Shown piece after piece: positions 1-8,215 of a DNA stretch of 33,816 bases. The stretch comes from Woeseiaceae bacterium (GTDB taxonomy: Bacteria > Pseudomonadota > Gammaproteobacteria > Steroidobacterales > Woeseiaceae), in assembly GCA_022866645.1 (NCBI GenBank), contig JALHUQ010000049.1, forward strand, positions 1-33,816. Direction: 5' to 3'. The notes below the pieces were generated by a model, which saw only the letters and a list, made by a program, of their open reading frames with translations, ran no database searches and was not told where the DNA came from. Positions within the stretch are counted from its first letter, which is position 1. The number at the start of each line of letters is the position of its first letter. Made by a program: the position numbers and the translations under genes.

Positions 1-88
1 TACTGTCAGCATAGACCGCGATGGCCAGATTGAAACCCTGACTCTAAAAACCAGTCAGCTCGATCTCAGCGACGAGCAAACACAATGA
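1..88 (+). CDS. gspC: Type II secretion protein GspC, C-terminal tail (partial)
   Basis: An open frame enters from the left edge, with codons in phase from base 2, and stops at TGA 86-88. The 28 visible residues (TVSIDRDGQIETLTL and onward) look like the last beta strands of the GspC C-terminal PDZ/HR-like region. The position directly before gspD fits the gspC-gspD order of type II secretion operons. GspC is the inner-membrane component that touches the GspD N0 domain. Only the tail is visible, so the name rests mainly on context. The stop lies 12 nt before the gspD start, so the two are probably co-transcribed. Confidence 0.55.
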   Translation, partial: TVSIDRDGQIETLTLKTSQLDLSDEQTQ

Positions 89-100
89 AAAACAAACACA

Positions 101-2056
101 ATGAATATGATGAATAAAACGAAATCCAACACTCTTGCGCTTTTGCTGCTGGTGCTCGTCTTTCCAGGGATGTCTTCGTCGTATGCCGAAGACGCTGGAA
201 TTTCGTTGAACTGGAAAGACGCCGATATTCGTATCGTGGTCGAAGCCGTCAGTGAGGCAACCGGCAAAAACTTTATTCTCGATCCGCGCGTGACAGGAAA
301 AGTGAATCTGCTATCCGCCCAACCGATGTCCAAGGAAGCGTTTTACGAGGCATTCCTGTCGATATTGCAAGTCCACGGATACGTTGCGATTGAAAGTGGC
401 AATTTGGTCAAGATACTACCGGACGCAACGGCGCGACAGTTCCCCATGCCATCCAGTGCCGACGGCGCCGCCGGTCCTGACGATATGGTAACCCAGGTGA
501 TACAGGTGCAGAACGTTGGCGCCATGCAACTCGTACCCATCCTGCGTCCTCTCATACCCCAATACGGACACATGGTGGCTCACGCCGGCTCAAACATGTT
601 GATCATTTCTGATCGGGCAGGAAACCTCGCACGAATGGTCAGCATCATCCGGCGTATCGATTTGGCCAGCGACGATGACATCGAAGTCATTTCCATGCAA
701 AACGCGTCGGCAACGGAAATCGTTCGTATCATGACGGCGTTGACTCAAACTCAGCGTGCGGATGACGCGCCGGTCACGACCAGTCTCGTTGCGGACCCTC
801 GTACTAACAGCGTCCTGATCGGCGGTGACAAGAGCGAACGCCTGCGTCTGCGCACTTTGATCGCACATCTGGACACGCCGCTGGAAGATGGCGGTGACAC
901 CCAGGTTCGTTACTTACGATACGCCGACGCCGAAGAATTATCCGGCAAACTTCAGTCGCATTTTGCAGGTCAGGCGGCTGGGCAAGCAGCGGCTCCGGGT
1001 TCGGCCGACAGCATCAGCGTATGGGCCGATACTCAGACCAATGCTCTTATCATAAATGCGCCGCCGAAAATGATGCGCTCGCTAATGCTTATTGTAGACA
1101 AGCTGGATATTCGCCGTGCACAAGTTCTGGTAGAGGCAATTATCGTCGAGATCATTGCCGACAAAAATAACCAGTTCGGAGTTACCTGGGGTGTCGAAGG
1201 CAGCGGCAGCAACGCGCCAATCGCCGTAACGAACTTCCCCGGTACGTTGGGAGTTGTGCAATTGGCTACGGCAGCAGCCGGAGGTGCAGTCACCGGAGAC
1301 TTGATCGGCGGTGGCATTACCGTCGGCGGTGGACGACTATCGGATTCCGGCGTCAGCTTCGCCGCGATTTTGACCGCCCTGCAAGGGGATGCCAACACTA
1401 ATATCATCTCTACGCCGTCAATTGTTACCACGGACAATGAAGAAGCCACGCTGAATGTCGGTCAGGAGGTGCCGTTCGTCACCGGTTCTTTCAGCAATAG
1501 CGGCTCCGTCGGTGGCGCCGTGAATCCGTTTCAAACGATCAATCGCGAACAGGTCGGCGTAAAGCTCTCGATTACGCCAAAGATCAATGACGGAAACGCG
1601 ATGGAATTGAAAATCTCTCAGGAAATTTCAAATATTGCGCAGTCAGCGGCCGGCGCTGTTGATCTGATAACTAATCAGCGCACAGTCGAAACAACCGTCA
1701 TCGTCGACGACGGTGAGATTCTGGTTCTAGGCGGCCTGATCGAAGATACCATGCGTGAAAGCGATCAGTCCGTTACGTTTCTGGGGAAAATCCCGGTGCT
1801 TGGCGCACTGTTCCGTTCCCGTACGACCGAGAAGAAGAAAACGAATCTGATGATTTTTATCCGCGCGAAAATTATGCGAGATACGGCTGAAACTTCGTTT
1901 GAAACCAATGCGAAATACAACATGATTCGTGACATTCAGGAAAGCAATGACGCGAATCCCGTTCAATTGATGCCAAATGAATCGCGGCCGATAATGCCGC
2001 CGTTGAGTGAAGAGCAGCTAAACAGGACTGAAAGCCAAAGCGATGGAAGCGAATAG
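101..2056 (+). CDS. gspD: Type II secretion system outer-membrane secretin GspD
   Basis: 651 aa, the usual length for GspD. It forms the multimeric outer-membrane channel of type II secretion. A hydrophobic signal peptide (about residues 8-29, cleaved near SYA-ED) is followed by the N0 domain (about 32-105) and three ring-building N domains (about 125-340). The C-terminal secretin core spans about 340-600, with the family motif VPVLG-type written here as IPVLGALF. A short tail after about 610 sits where a pilotin-binding S domain would be. ATG 101 is the first start after the gspC stop; ATGs at 107 and 110 are equally possible, and no strong ribosome site separates them. It overlaps gspE by 14 nt, which suggests translational coupling. 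Confidence 0.95.
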   Translation: MNMMNKTKSNTLALLLLVLVFPGMSSSYAEDAGISLNWKDADIRIVVEAVSEATGKNFILDPRVTGKVNLLSAQPMSKEAFYEAFLSILQVHGYVAIESGNLVKILPDATARQFPMPSSADGAAGPDDMVTQVIQVQNVGAMQLVPILRPLIPQYGHMVAHAGSNMLIISDRAGNLARMVSIIRRIDLASDDDIEVISMQNASATEIVRIMTALTQTQRADDAPVTTSLVADPRTNSVLIGGDKSERLRLRTLIAHLDTPLEDGGDTQVRYLRYADAEELSGKLQSHFAGQAAGQAAAPGSADSISVWADTQTNALIINAPPKMMRSLMLIVDKLDIRRAQVLVEAIIVEIIADKNNQFGVTWGVEGSGSNAPIAVTNFPGTLGVVQLATAAAGGAVTGDLIGGGITVGGGRLSDSGVSFAAILTALQGDANTNIISTPSIVTTDNEEATLNVGQEVPFVTGSFSNSGSVGGAVNPFQTINREQVGVKLSITPKINDGNAMELKISQEISNIAQSAAGAVDLITNQRTVETTVIVDDGEILVLGGLIEDTMRESDQSVTFLGKIPVLGALFRSRTTEKKKTNLMIFIRAKIMRDTAETSFETNAKYNMIRDIQESNDANPVQLMPNESRPIMPPLSEEQLNRTESQSDGSE

Positions 2057-3551
2057 CGAGATCGTGTTGGCTACGGACGACGCGGTTAAAACAACGCGTC
2101 GAGCCCTGCCCTTTTCATTCGCGAAACGCCACGGGGTTTTGATTCGCGAAATCGTCGGTGGCCGCGGCGACGCTGTATATCGCAGTGGCGCATCACCGCT
2201 GAGTCTCGCCGAAGCCCGACGATTTGCCGGCGTGCCATTAACGCTATCGCGAGTAAGCACGGAAGTTTTCGATTCGTTATTGCAGCAGTCTTACGAACAG
2301 GACTCCGCCAATGCCGCACAGATGGTCGATGGCCTCGATGAGGATTTCGATCTGACACAAGTGGCGCAACAGCTTGAGCCATCGGATCTTTTGGACAGCA
2401 ATGACGATGCGCCAATAATTCGCTTCATTAATGCCGTCCTCACCGAAGCAGTCAAAGTAAACGCGTCGGACGTACACATCGAGACCTATGAAAATCGCCT
2501 CGGCGTGAGGTTTCGGATAGACGGCGTGTTGCGTGAAATATTGCAGACTCGACGCGCTCTCGCTCCACTGGTGGTGTCGAGAATAAAAGTCATGTCCCGT
2601 CTCGACATCGCAGAGAAACGCCTGCCGCAGGACGGACGAATTTCCTTGAAGGTCGCAGGGCGTGCCGTCGACGTGCGCGTGTCAACGATGCCGTCCGGTC
2701 ATGGCGAAAGAGTCGTATTGAGATTGCTCGACAAACAAGCGGGTCGCCTCAATTTGACGACGCTGGGCATGGACGAAGTTGCTACAAAGTCGATGGACAA
2801 GCTGATACATACACCGCACGGCATCATCCTTGTTACCGGTCCAACGGGTTCGGGCAAGACCACGACACTGTACGCGGCGCTTGAGTGCATCAACGACAAC
2901 AGTCGAAATATTATGACCGTCGAGGACCCCATCGAGTACCTGATCGATGGCATTGGACAGACGCAAGTCAATACCAAGGTCGAAATGACGTTTGCGCGTG
3001 GCCTGAGGGCTATTCTTCGTCAGGACCCCGACGTAGTGATGGTCGGTGAAATACGAGATCTCGAAACCGCTGAGGTCGCAGTGCAAGCCAGTTTGACTGG
3101 CCATCTCGTGTTGTCCACGTTGCACACCAATACCGCGAGTGGCGCTGTCACCCGGCTGCGTGATATGGGTGTCGCGCCGTATTTGCTGTCATCGAGCCTC
3201 ATCGGAGTTCTCGCGCAACGGCTGGTTCGGGTTCTTGATGATGGAACGAAAATTCCCTATACCGCGTCGGAGTACGAATGCGAAGTTCTCGGTGTCGATC
3301 CGTCAGATCCGCCAACACTCTATAGGGCCGGCACCGGCGGAAATCGCGGATTCGTTGGACGGACCGGAATATATGAGTTGATTACGCTCGACGATCGTAT
3401 GCGGGAGATGATCCACGAAGGCATTAGCGAGCATGAATTCGAGCGCTACGCGCGTAACAGCAGCCCAAGTATTCGAGCAGACGGTCGCCGCCAGGTTTTG
3501 CTGGGCCGCACGACGGTCGACGAAGTTCTGCGCGTCACACGCGAAGACTAG
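2043..3551 (+). CDS. gspE: Type II secretion system assembly ATPase GspE
   Basis: 502 aa, cytoplasmic secretion ATPase that powers pseudopilus assembly. Visible motifs are Walker A GPTGSGKT (266-273), the Asp box around EDPIEY (294-299), Walker B DPDVVMVGEIRD (328-339) and the His box TGHLVLSTLHTNTA (352-365). The N-terminal N1E-like region covers about the first 110 residues. Oddity: the C-terminal subdomain, which in classical GspE carries two CxxC pairs binding zinc, has none here. Residues 394-440 contain a single Cys (412), and the second pair is replaced by a Gly-rich stretch before GRTGIYEL. All ATPase motifs are intact, so the protein should still be active. The start lies inside the gspD end; gspF follows after 7 nt. 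Confidence 0.95.
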   Translation: MEANSEIVLATDDAVKTTRRALPFSFAKRHGVLIREIVGGRGDAVYRSGASPLSLAEARRFAGVPLTLSRVSTEVFDSLLQQSYEQDSANAAQMVDGLDEDFDLTQVAQQLEPSDLLDSNDDAPIIRFINAVLTEAVKVNASDVHIETYENRLGVRFRIDGVLREILQTRRALAPLVVSRIKVMSRLDIAEKRLPQDGRISLKVAGRAVDVRVSTMPSGHGERVVLRLLDKQAGRLNLTTLGMDEVATKSMDKLIHTPHGIILVTGPTGSGKTTTLYAALECINDNSRNIMTVEDPIEYLIDGIGQTQVNTKVEMTFARGLRAILRQDPDVVMVGEIRDLETAEVAVQASLTGHLVLSTLHTNTASGAVTRLRDMGVAPYLLSSSLIGVLAQRLVRVLDDGTKIPYTASEYECEVLGVDPSDPPTLYRAGTGGNRGFVGRTGIYELITLDDRMREMIHEGISEHEFERYARNSSPSIRADGRRQVLLGRTTVDEVLRVTRED

Positions 3552-3558
3552 GCAGTCT

Positions 3559-4773
3559 ATGGGCGCGTTCGAATATGTTGCGATGGATCCGTCCGGCAAG
3601 CAGACCAAGGGCTTGCTTGAAGGCGATACTCCGAGGCATGTAAGGCAGGTCCTGCGTGACCGCGGATTACTCCCCGTTACAATTACTGAAGTCGCACAAA
3701 AAGAAGCACGCCGGCAATCGACTTTTTCATTCCGCAAGGGCATGTCCTCTGCAGAACTTGCCCTCGTAACCCGGCAGCTGGCTTCGCTATCACAGTCCGG
3801 CATGCCGCTGGAGGAGTCGTTGCTCGCAGTGTCCCAGCAAAATGATAATGCGCGGACTCAGAGCATACTGCTCGGCGTTCGTGCGAAAGTCATGGAAGGT
3901 TATACGCTGGCTGACGGACTCGCCGACTTTCCCCAGGCGTTCCCTGACCTTTACAGAGCGACGGTCGCTGCCGGAGAGCAGTCCGGTCATCTGGACGTCG
4001 TCCTCGAACGCCTCGCTGACTACACCGAGTCTCGTCAGGAACTGCGGCAGCACATTACCAACGCCATGGTTTATCCGGTCGCGCTGATCGTAATGGCAGT
4101 TGGCATTATCAGTTTCATGCTCGCAACGGTCGTACCAAAAATTGTCGGGGTCTTTCAAAGCACTCAGGCCGAGCTACCAGGACTAACGCGCGGCCTGATC
4201 GCGACCAGTGACTTTCTGGTGGATTTTTGGCCGGCGATAATTATCGGGCTGGCAGCTCTGATTTACGGAATTTGGTGGATTCTGCAACAGGACGGCCCGC
4301 GCCGCGGCTACCACCGTTTTCTGCTCCGCATGCCGATCACTGGCCGGCTAACCAGGGGCATCAACACCGCGCGATTTACGCGTACGCTGAGTATCCTCGC
4401 CGGCAGCGGCGTGGCGATACTCGAGGCACTGAAAATCTCGGCCGAAGTTATCGAGAATCTGCCGATGCGAGACGCTGTTACGGAAGCGACCATCCGTGTC
4501 CGCGAAGGTGGGGCAATAAGCAAATCCCTCGCTGCCAGCAAGCTATTCCCGCCCATGATGATTCATTTGATTTCCAGTGGCGAAGCTGGAGGAAGACTGG
4601 AAGAAATGTTGGGTCGTGCGGCGACAGGGCAGGAACGTGAAGTCAATGGCCTTATCGCTGCATTACTTGGTATATTGCAACCGCTGGTGATCGTACTGAT
4701 GGGCGGCGTTGTGCTGACAATAGTTCTGGCAATTCTGTTGCCCATTTTTGAGATCAATAATCTTATTCGTTAG
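3559..4773 (+). CDS. gspF: Type II secretion system inner-membrane platform protein GspF
   Basis: 404 aa, normal for GspF. It contains two T2SSF domains (about 70-195 and 270-395) and three hydrophobic segments (about residues 170-195, 220-240 and 375-400). GspF is the polytopic platform protein that couples GspE to the pseudopilus. The start is ATG 3559, because the protein then begins MGAFEYVAMDPSGKQTKG, the typical GspF N-terminus. A longer open frame running upstream into gspE is only read-through of the same frame. It lies 7 nt after gspE, so the two are one operon. No gspG follows, so this block ends after gspF. Eight T residues follow the stop, but no convincing hairpin precedes them. 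Confidence 0.94.
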   Translation: MGAFEYVAMDPSGKQTKGLLEGDTPRHVRQVLRDRGLLPVTITEVAQKEARRQSTFSFRKGMSSAELALVTRQLASLSQSGMPLEESLLAVSQQNDNARTQSILLGVRAKVMEGYTLADGLADFPQAFPDLYRATVAAGEQSGHLDVVLERLADYTESRQELRQHITNAMVYPVALIVMAVGIISFMLATVVPKIVGVFQSTQAELPGLTRGLIATSDFLVDFWPAIIIGLAALIYGIWWILQQDGPRRGYHRFLLRMPITGRLTRGINTARFTRTLSILAGSGVAILEALKISAEVIENLPMRDAVTEATIRVREGGAISKSLAASKLFPPMMIHLISSGEAGGRLEEMLGRAATGQEREVNGLIAALLGILQPLVIVLMGGVVLTIVLAILLPIFEINNLIR

Positions 4774-4822
4774 TTTTTTTTGATCTGCTTATTGCTAAGC
4801 TTAGTTGCGAACGAGGTGTGCA

Positions 4823-5128
4823 GTGACCGGTGAGAATACCGACAATGATCTGGATGACGACGACGTGTCTGACGATGCGTCTGATGACGTATCTGACGAT
4901 GATGCAGATGATGATGCAGATGATGATCTGCTTCTGGGCGACGACGACGGTTTCGCCGACACGATCGTGGAAGCGAATGTTGATGCTTTGTTTGCCAGAA
5001 TTGAGTTGACTGACGCCGAAGAAGCAGCGCGGAAACGACTAGCTCGCAAACGGCTGGAAGAATTGCGGGAACTCAAGAGCATCGAGCTGGACGACACCTT
5101 TAACTTCGATCTCGAAGGCGAGGACTAG
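4823..5128 (+). CDS. Small, extremely acidic protein, PA3496-like tail
   Basis: 101 aa from GTG 4823, chosen because GAGG at 4813-4816 sits 6 nt upstream; a TTG at 4805 is in frame but lacks a ribosome site. The first 45 residues are mostly Asp with Ser/Ala in near-repeats of the type DDxSDD, encoded by a gat/gac-rich stretch. After a short hydrophobic patch comes a charged helix with RKRLARKRLEELRELKSIE, then an acidic end. The Arg/Glu helix plus acidic tail recalls the short proteins annotated as the PA3496 family; this is a resemblance, not a proven match. No signal peptide or membrane span. It lies 49 nt after gspF and meets dnaE2 tail to tail 6 nt away. Function unknown. Confidence 0.6.
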   Translation: MTGENTDNDLDDDDVSDDASDDVSDDDADDDADDDLLLGDDDGFADTIVEANVDALFARIELTDAEEAARKRLARKRLEELRELKSIELDDTFNFDLEGED

Positions 5129-5134
5129 GCGGCG

Positions 5135-8100
5135 TTAGCGAAAGTCTCGCGACCGCACGCTGAGCTCCCCGAGCATTTCGGTGTGATCAAATAGCTGACG
5201 CGCGATGACGTGAATTACCCTCCCTTCGATCTGCAGTTCCCCAGCGACACCGAGCAAGCGCGCGTTCAATAACACCGACCTGAATTCCTCGGCGATCTTC
5301 TTCCAAACGATCAGGTTGACATGCCCGCTCTCGTCTTCCAGCGTTACGAACGTGACGCCACTCGCGGTTCCGGGGCGCTGCTTGGTAATGACCAGCCCGG
5401 CCACGTTGGTACTCTGTCCATTACTCATGGTGGGAAGCCGCCCGGCTGCTACGTACTGGTAACGATCCAGATGACGACGCAACAGGCACATAGGATGTCG
5501 CTCGAGCGTTAACCCGGTACTTTGATAATCAGCAACGACATTCTGGCCTTCGGTCGGTTTCTTTAAGAGCGCCGCCGCTTCATAGCGCTCGATGGAGCGA
5601 AACAAGGGCAGCGGTTTCTCAGCCCCCGCAACCGCCCAGCGCGCCTTGTGCCGATCACCGGATAAGACGCGCAATGCGCCGGATGTCGCAAGCACACCCA
5701 GTTCACGCCTGTCGAGCTGCGCTCTCTCCAGCAGGTTTTGCACTTTCTCGTACTGACCATTGTCACGTTCGGCAACAATCCTCTGCCCTGCGTCCTCGGA
5801 AAGTCCCTTAACCATGCGCAGACCAAGCCTTAGGACAGCGGCGCCATCCTCCGCCAGCTCCAAACTGCAATCCCAGTGACTGCTATTGATATCAACAGCT
5901 CGCACTTCGACGCCGTGACGACGAACATCCTGCACCAGCTGTGATGCCGAATAAAAACCCATCGGCTGGCTATTCAACAAAGCACACGTGAATGCGGCCG
6001 GCGTATGACACTTCAGCCAGCACGATACGTAAACGAGCAGCGCAAAACTGGCCGAGTGCGACTCCGGAAAGCCGTATTCGCCAAAGCCTTCGATCTGACG
6101 AAATATCTGGCGTGCGAAATCTTCTGCATAACCCCGTTCGCGCATGCCGTTAATCAATTTGTCTTCAAACGGACCCAGCCCACCCCGCCGCTTCCATGCC
6201 GCCATCGCACGGCGCAAACGGTCTGCCTCGCCGGGCGTAAAACCAGCCGCAACAACCGCCAGCTGCATAACCTGCTCCTGAAAGATCGGTACCCCCAGGG
6301 TGCGCTGCAGGACGCCTTTTACTTCCTCACTGGGATAATCGACTGCCTCTTCGCCATTTCTGCGCCGTAAATACGGATGCACCATGTCGCCCTGAATCGG
6401 GCCCGGTCGAATGATTGCAACTTCAATAACGAGATCGTAATAACAGCGTGGTTTAAGCCTGGGCAACATCGCCATCTGCGCGCGCGATTCAATCTGAAAT
6501 ACACCCATCGTGTCGCCGGCACAAATCATGTCGTACACCAGCGGGTCTTCCGCCGGCACGCTCGCCAGGGTGTAATCGCGTCCATCGAAGTCGCGTATCA
6601 AATCAAAACTGCGGCGAATGGCCGTCAACATACCGAGGCCGAGCACATCGACTTTCAGCAACCCCATGTCCTCAAGGTCGCTCTTCTCCCACTGAATAAC
6701 TGTGCGCTCCGGCATCGTTGCGTTTTCGATAGGCACGAGTTCATACAGCGGCGCATTGGAAATAACGAAACCACCGACATGCTGCGAAAGATGCCGCGGA
6801 AAGCCGATGATTTCGCGGACCAGGTACAACAAACGCCGGATAATCGGGCTGTCCGGATTAAGCCCGGCTTCAATGATGCGGCTGTCATCGACCGTACGAC
6901 CATCCCACCACTGCATCGACCGCGAGAGGCGGCTGATCTGCAGATCACTTAAGCCCAATATTTTGCCAACATCGCGCAATGCACTGCGCGGACGATAGGT
7001 GATGACGGTCGCCGCCAGAGCCGCCCGCTCGCGCCCATACTTGCCATAGATATATTGGATAACTTCTTCGCGACGTTCATGCTCGAAATCAACATCGATG
7101 TCCGGTGGTTCATTACGCTCTTTCGAGATAAAGCGCTCCACGAGTACTTCCATGCGTCCGGGATCGACCTCTGTAATCCCTAAACAAAAACACACCGCAG
7201 AGTTCGCGGCCGAACCCCGACCCTGACAGAGAATATTTTTTGAGCGGGCAAAAGCGACGATGTCCTCGACGGTAAGAAAATACGATTCGTATTCGAGATC
7301 GGCGATCAGTTCTAATTCATGCTCCACCAGTGCGATGACCTTGGCCGGCGTGCCACCTGGCCAACGACGTCGCATACCCTTTTCGGTGAGCTTTCTGAGG
7401 TAACTGCCCGCGGTTTCCTCATCAGGCACCAGCTCATTCGGGTATTCGTAGCGGAGTTCATCCAGAGAAAAATGCAGGGTGTCGGCGATACGCACTGATT
7501 CGTCGAGTAAATCCGCCGGGTATGCGCGCGCAAGTACGGCGAGCGAACGCAAATGCCGCTCACCATTGGAGTACAACGCAAAGCCGGCCTTATCAACGGT
7601 GGTACGCAGTCGAATGGCAGTCACCGCATCCTGCAATATGCGGCGCGCGCGAATATGCATATGAACATCGCCGCTAGCCACCAGCGGCAACTTCAAGCGA
7701 CGGCCTTCTTCACGCAGCCTCTCAAGCTGCTCTCGCTGCCGTCCATCGGTCATCAATTCAACAGCGATCCAGAGGCGGTCACGAAAGGTTTCTCGTATCC
7801 AGTGATCCTCGACATCAAGTGTCAGGTCCTTATCCGGGACCCATAACACAAGGCAGCCAGGCAGGCCGCTTTCGAAATCCAGCCGTGTCAGCTCATAGCT
7901 TCCCTTCGGTGCTGCACGGCGTGCAGTGCTGATCAGCTGGCAAAGTGCGCTGTAACCACCCTTGTTCTGCACAAGGACCACCAGCTTTCGGCCGCTGCGC
8001 AGATGCAACTCGGAACCGACAATCAGTTTTTTAAGTCCGGCTTCCTTTGCCGCGGCGTGCGCCCGCACGATGCCGGACATCGAGCATTCGTCGGTGATTG

Positions 8101-8215
8101 CGAGTGCTTCGTAACCCAACGCCGCTGCGGTCTCTACCAGTTCTTCGGGATGGGAGGCACCGCGCAGAAACGTAAAGTTGCTCAGCGCATGTAACTCCGC
8201 GTAGCGAGTGGTCAT
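5135..8215 (-). CDS. dnaE2: Error-prone DNA polymerase DnaE2 (ImuC), SOS mutasome
   Basis: 1026 aa, the usual DnaE2/ImuC length and shorter than replicative DnaE. It is the catalytic polymerase of the ImuA-ImuB-DnaE2 translesion system. The N-terminal PHP domain begins YAELHALSNFTFLRGAS, characteristic of DnaE2. The palm carries GRGSAANS (about 335) and PPDIDVDFEHER (about 372-383) with two catalytic Asp; the third lies in KVDVLGLG near 520. A helix-hairpin-helix segment and a C-terminal OB fold (about 930-1005) follow. The start overlaps the imuB stop by 4 nt (ATGA), so it is translationally coupled as the last gene of the lexA operon. Expression should be DNA-damage induced through the LexA boxes near 11135-11170. 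Confidence 0.96.
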   Translation of the reverse strand: MTTRYAELHALSNFTFLRGASHPEELVETAAALGYEALAITDECSMSGIVRAHAAAKEAGLKKLIVGSELHLRSGRKLVVLVQNKGGYSALCQLISTARRAAPKGSYELTRLDFESGLPGCLVLWVPDKDLTLDVEDHWIRETFRDRLWIAVELMTDGRQREQLERLREEGRRLKLPLVASGDVHMHIRARRILQDAVTAIRLRTTVDKAGFALYSNGERHLRSLAVLARAYPADLLDESVRIADTLHFSLDELRYEYPNELVPDEETAGSYLRKLTEKGMRRRWPGGTPAKVIALVEHELELIADLEYESYFLTVEDIVAFARSKNILCQGRGSAANSAVCFCLGITEVDPGRMEVLVERFISKERNEPPDIDVDFEHERREEVIQYIYGKYGRERAALAATVITYRPRSALRDVGKILGLSDLQISRLSRSMQWWDGRTVDDSRIIEAGLNPDSPIIRRLLYLVREIIGFPRHLSQHVGGFVISNAPLYELVPIENATMPERTVIQWEKSDLEDMGLLKVDVLGLGMLTAIRRSFDLIRDFDGRDYTLASVPAEDPLVYDMICAGDTMGVFQIESRAQMAMLPRLKPRCYYDLVIEVAIIRPGPIQGDMVHPYLRRRNGEEAVDYPSEEVKGVLQRTLGVPIFQEQVMQLAVVAAGFTPGEADRLRRAMAAWKRRGGLGPFEDKLINGMRERGYAEDFARQIFRQIEGFGEYGFPESHSASFALLVYVSCWLKCHTPAAFTCALLNSQPMGFYSASQLVQDVRRHGVEVRAVDINSSHWDCSLELAEDGAAVLRLGLRMVKGLSEDAGQRIVAERDNGQYEKVQNLLERAQLDRRELGVLATSGALRVLSGDRHKARWAVAGAEKPLPLFRSIERYEAAALLKKPTEGQNVVADYQSTGLTLERHPMCLLRRHLDRYQYVAAGRLPTMSNGQSTNVAGLVITKQRPGTASGVTFVTLEDESGHVNLIVWKKIAEEFRSVLLNARLLGVAGELQIEGRVIHVIARQLFDHTEMLGELSVRSRDFR

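Noticed and set aside
3433-3558. N-terminal extension of GspF
   Set aside because: The extra 42 codons lie inside gspE; family N-termini begin at the ATG at 3559.
4774-4804. Terminator after gspF
   Set aside because: Eight T follow the stop but only a 4-bp AT-rich stem can be drawn before them.
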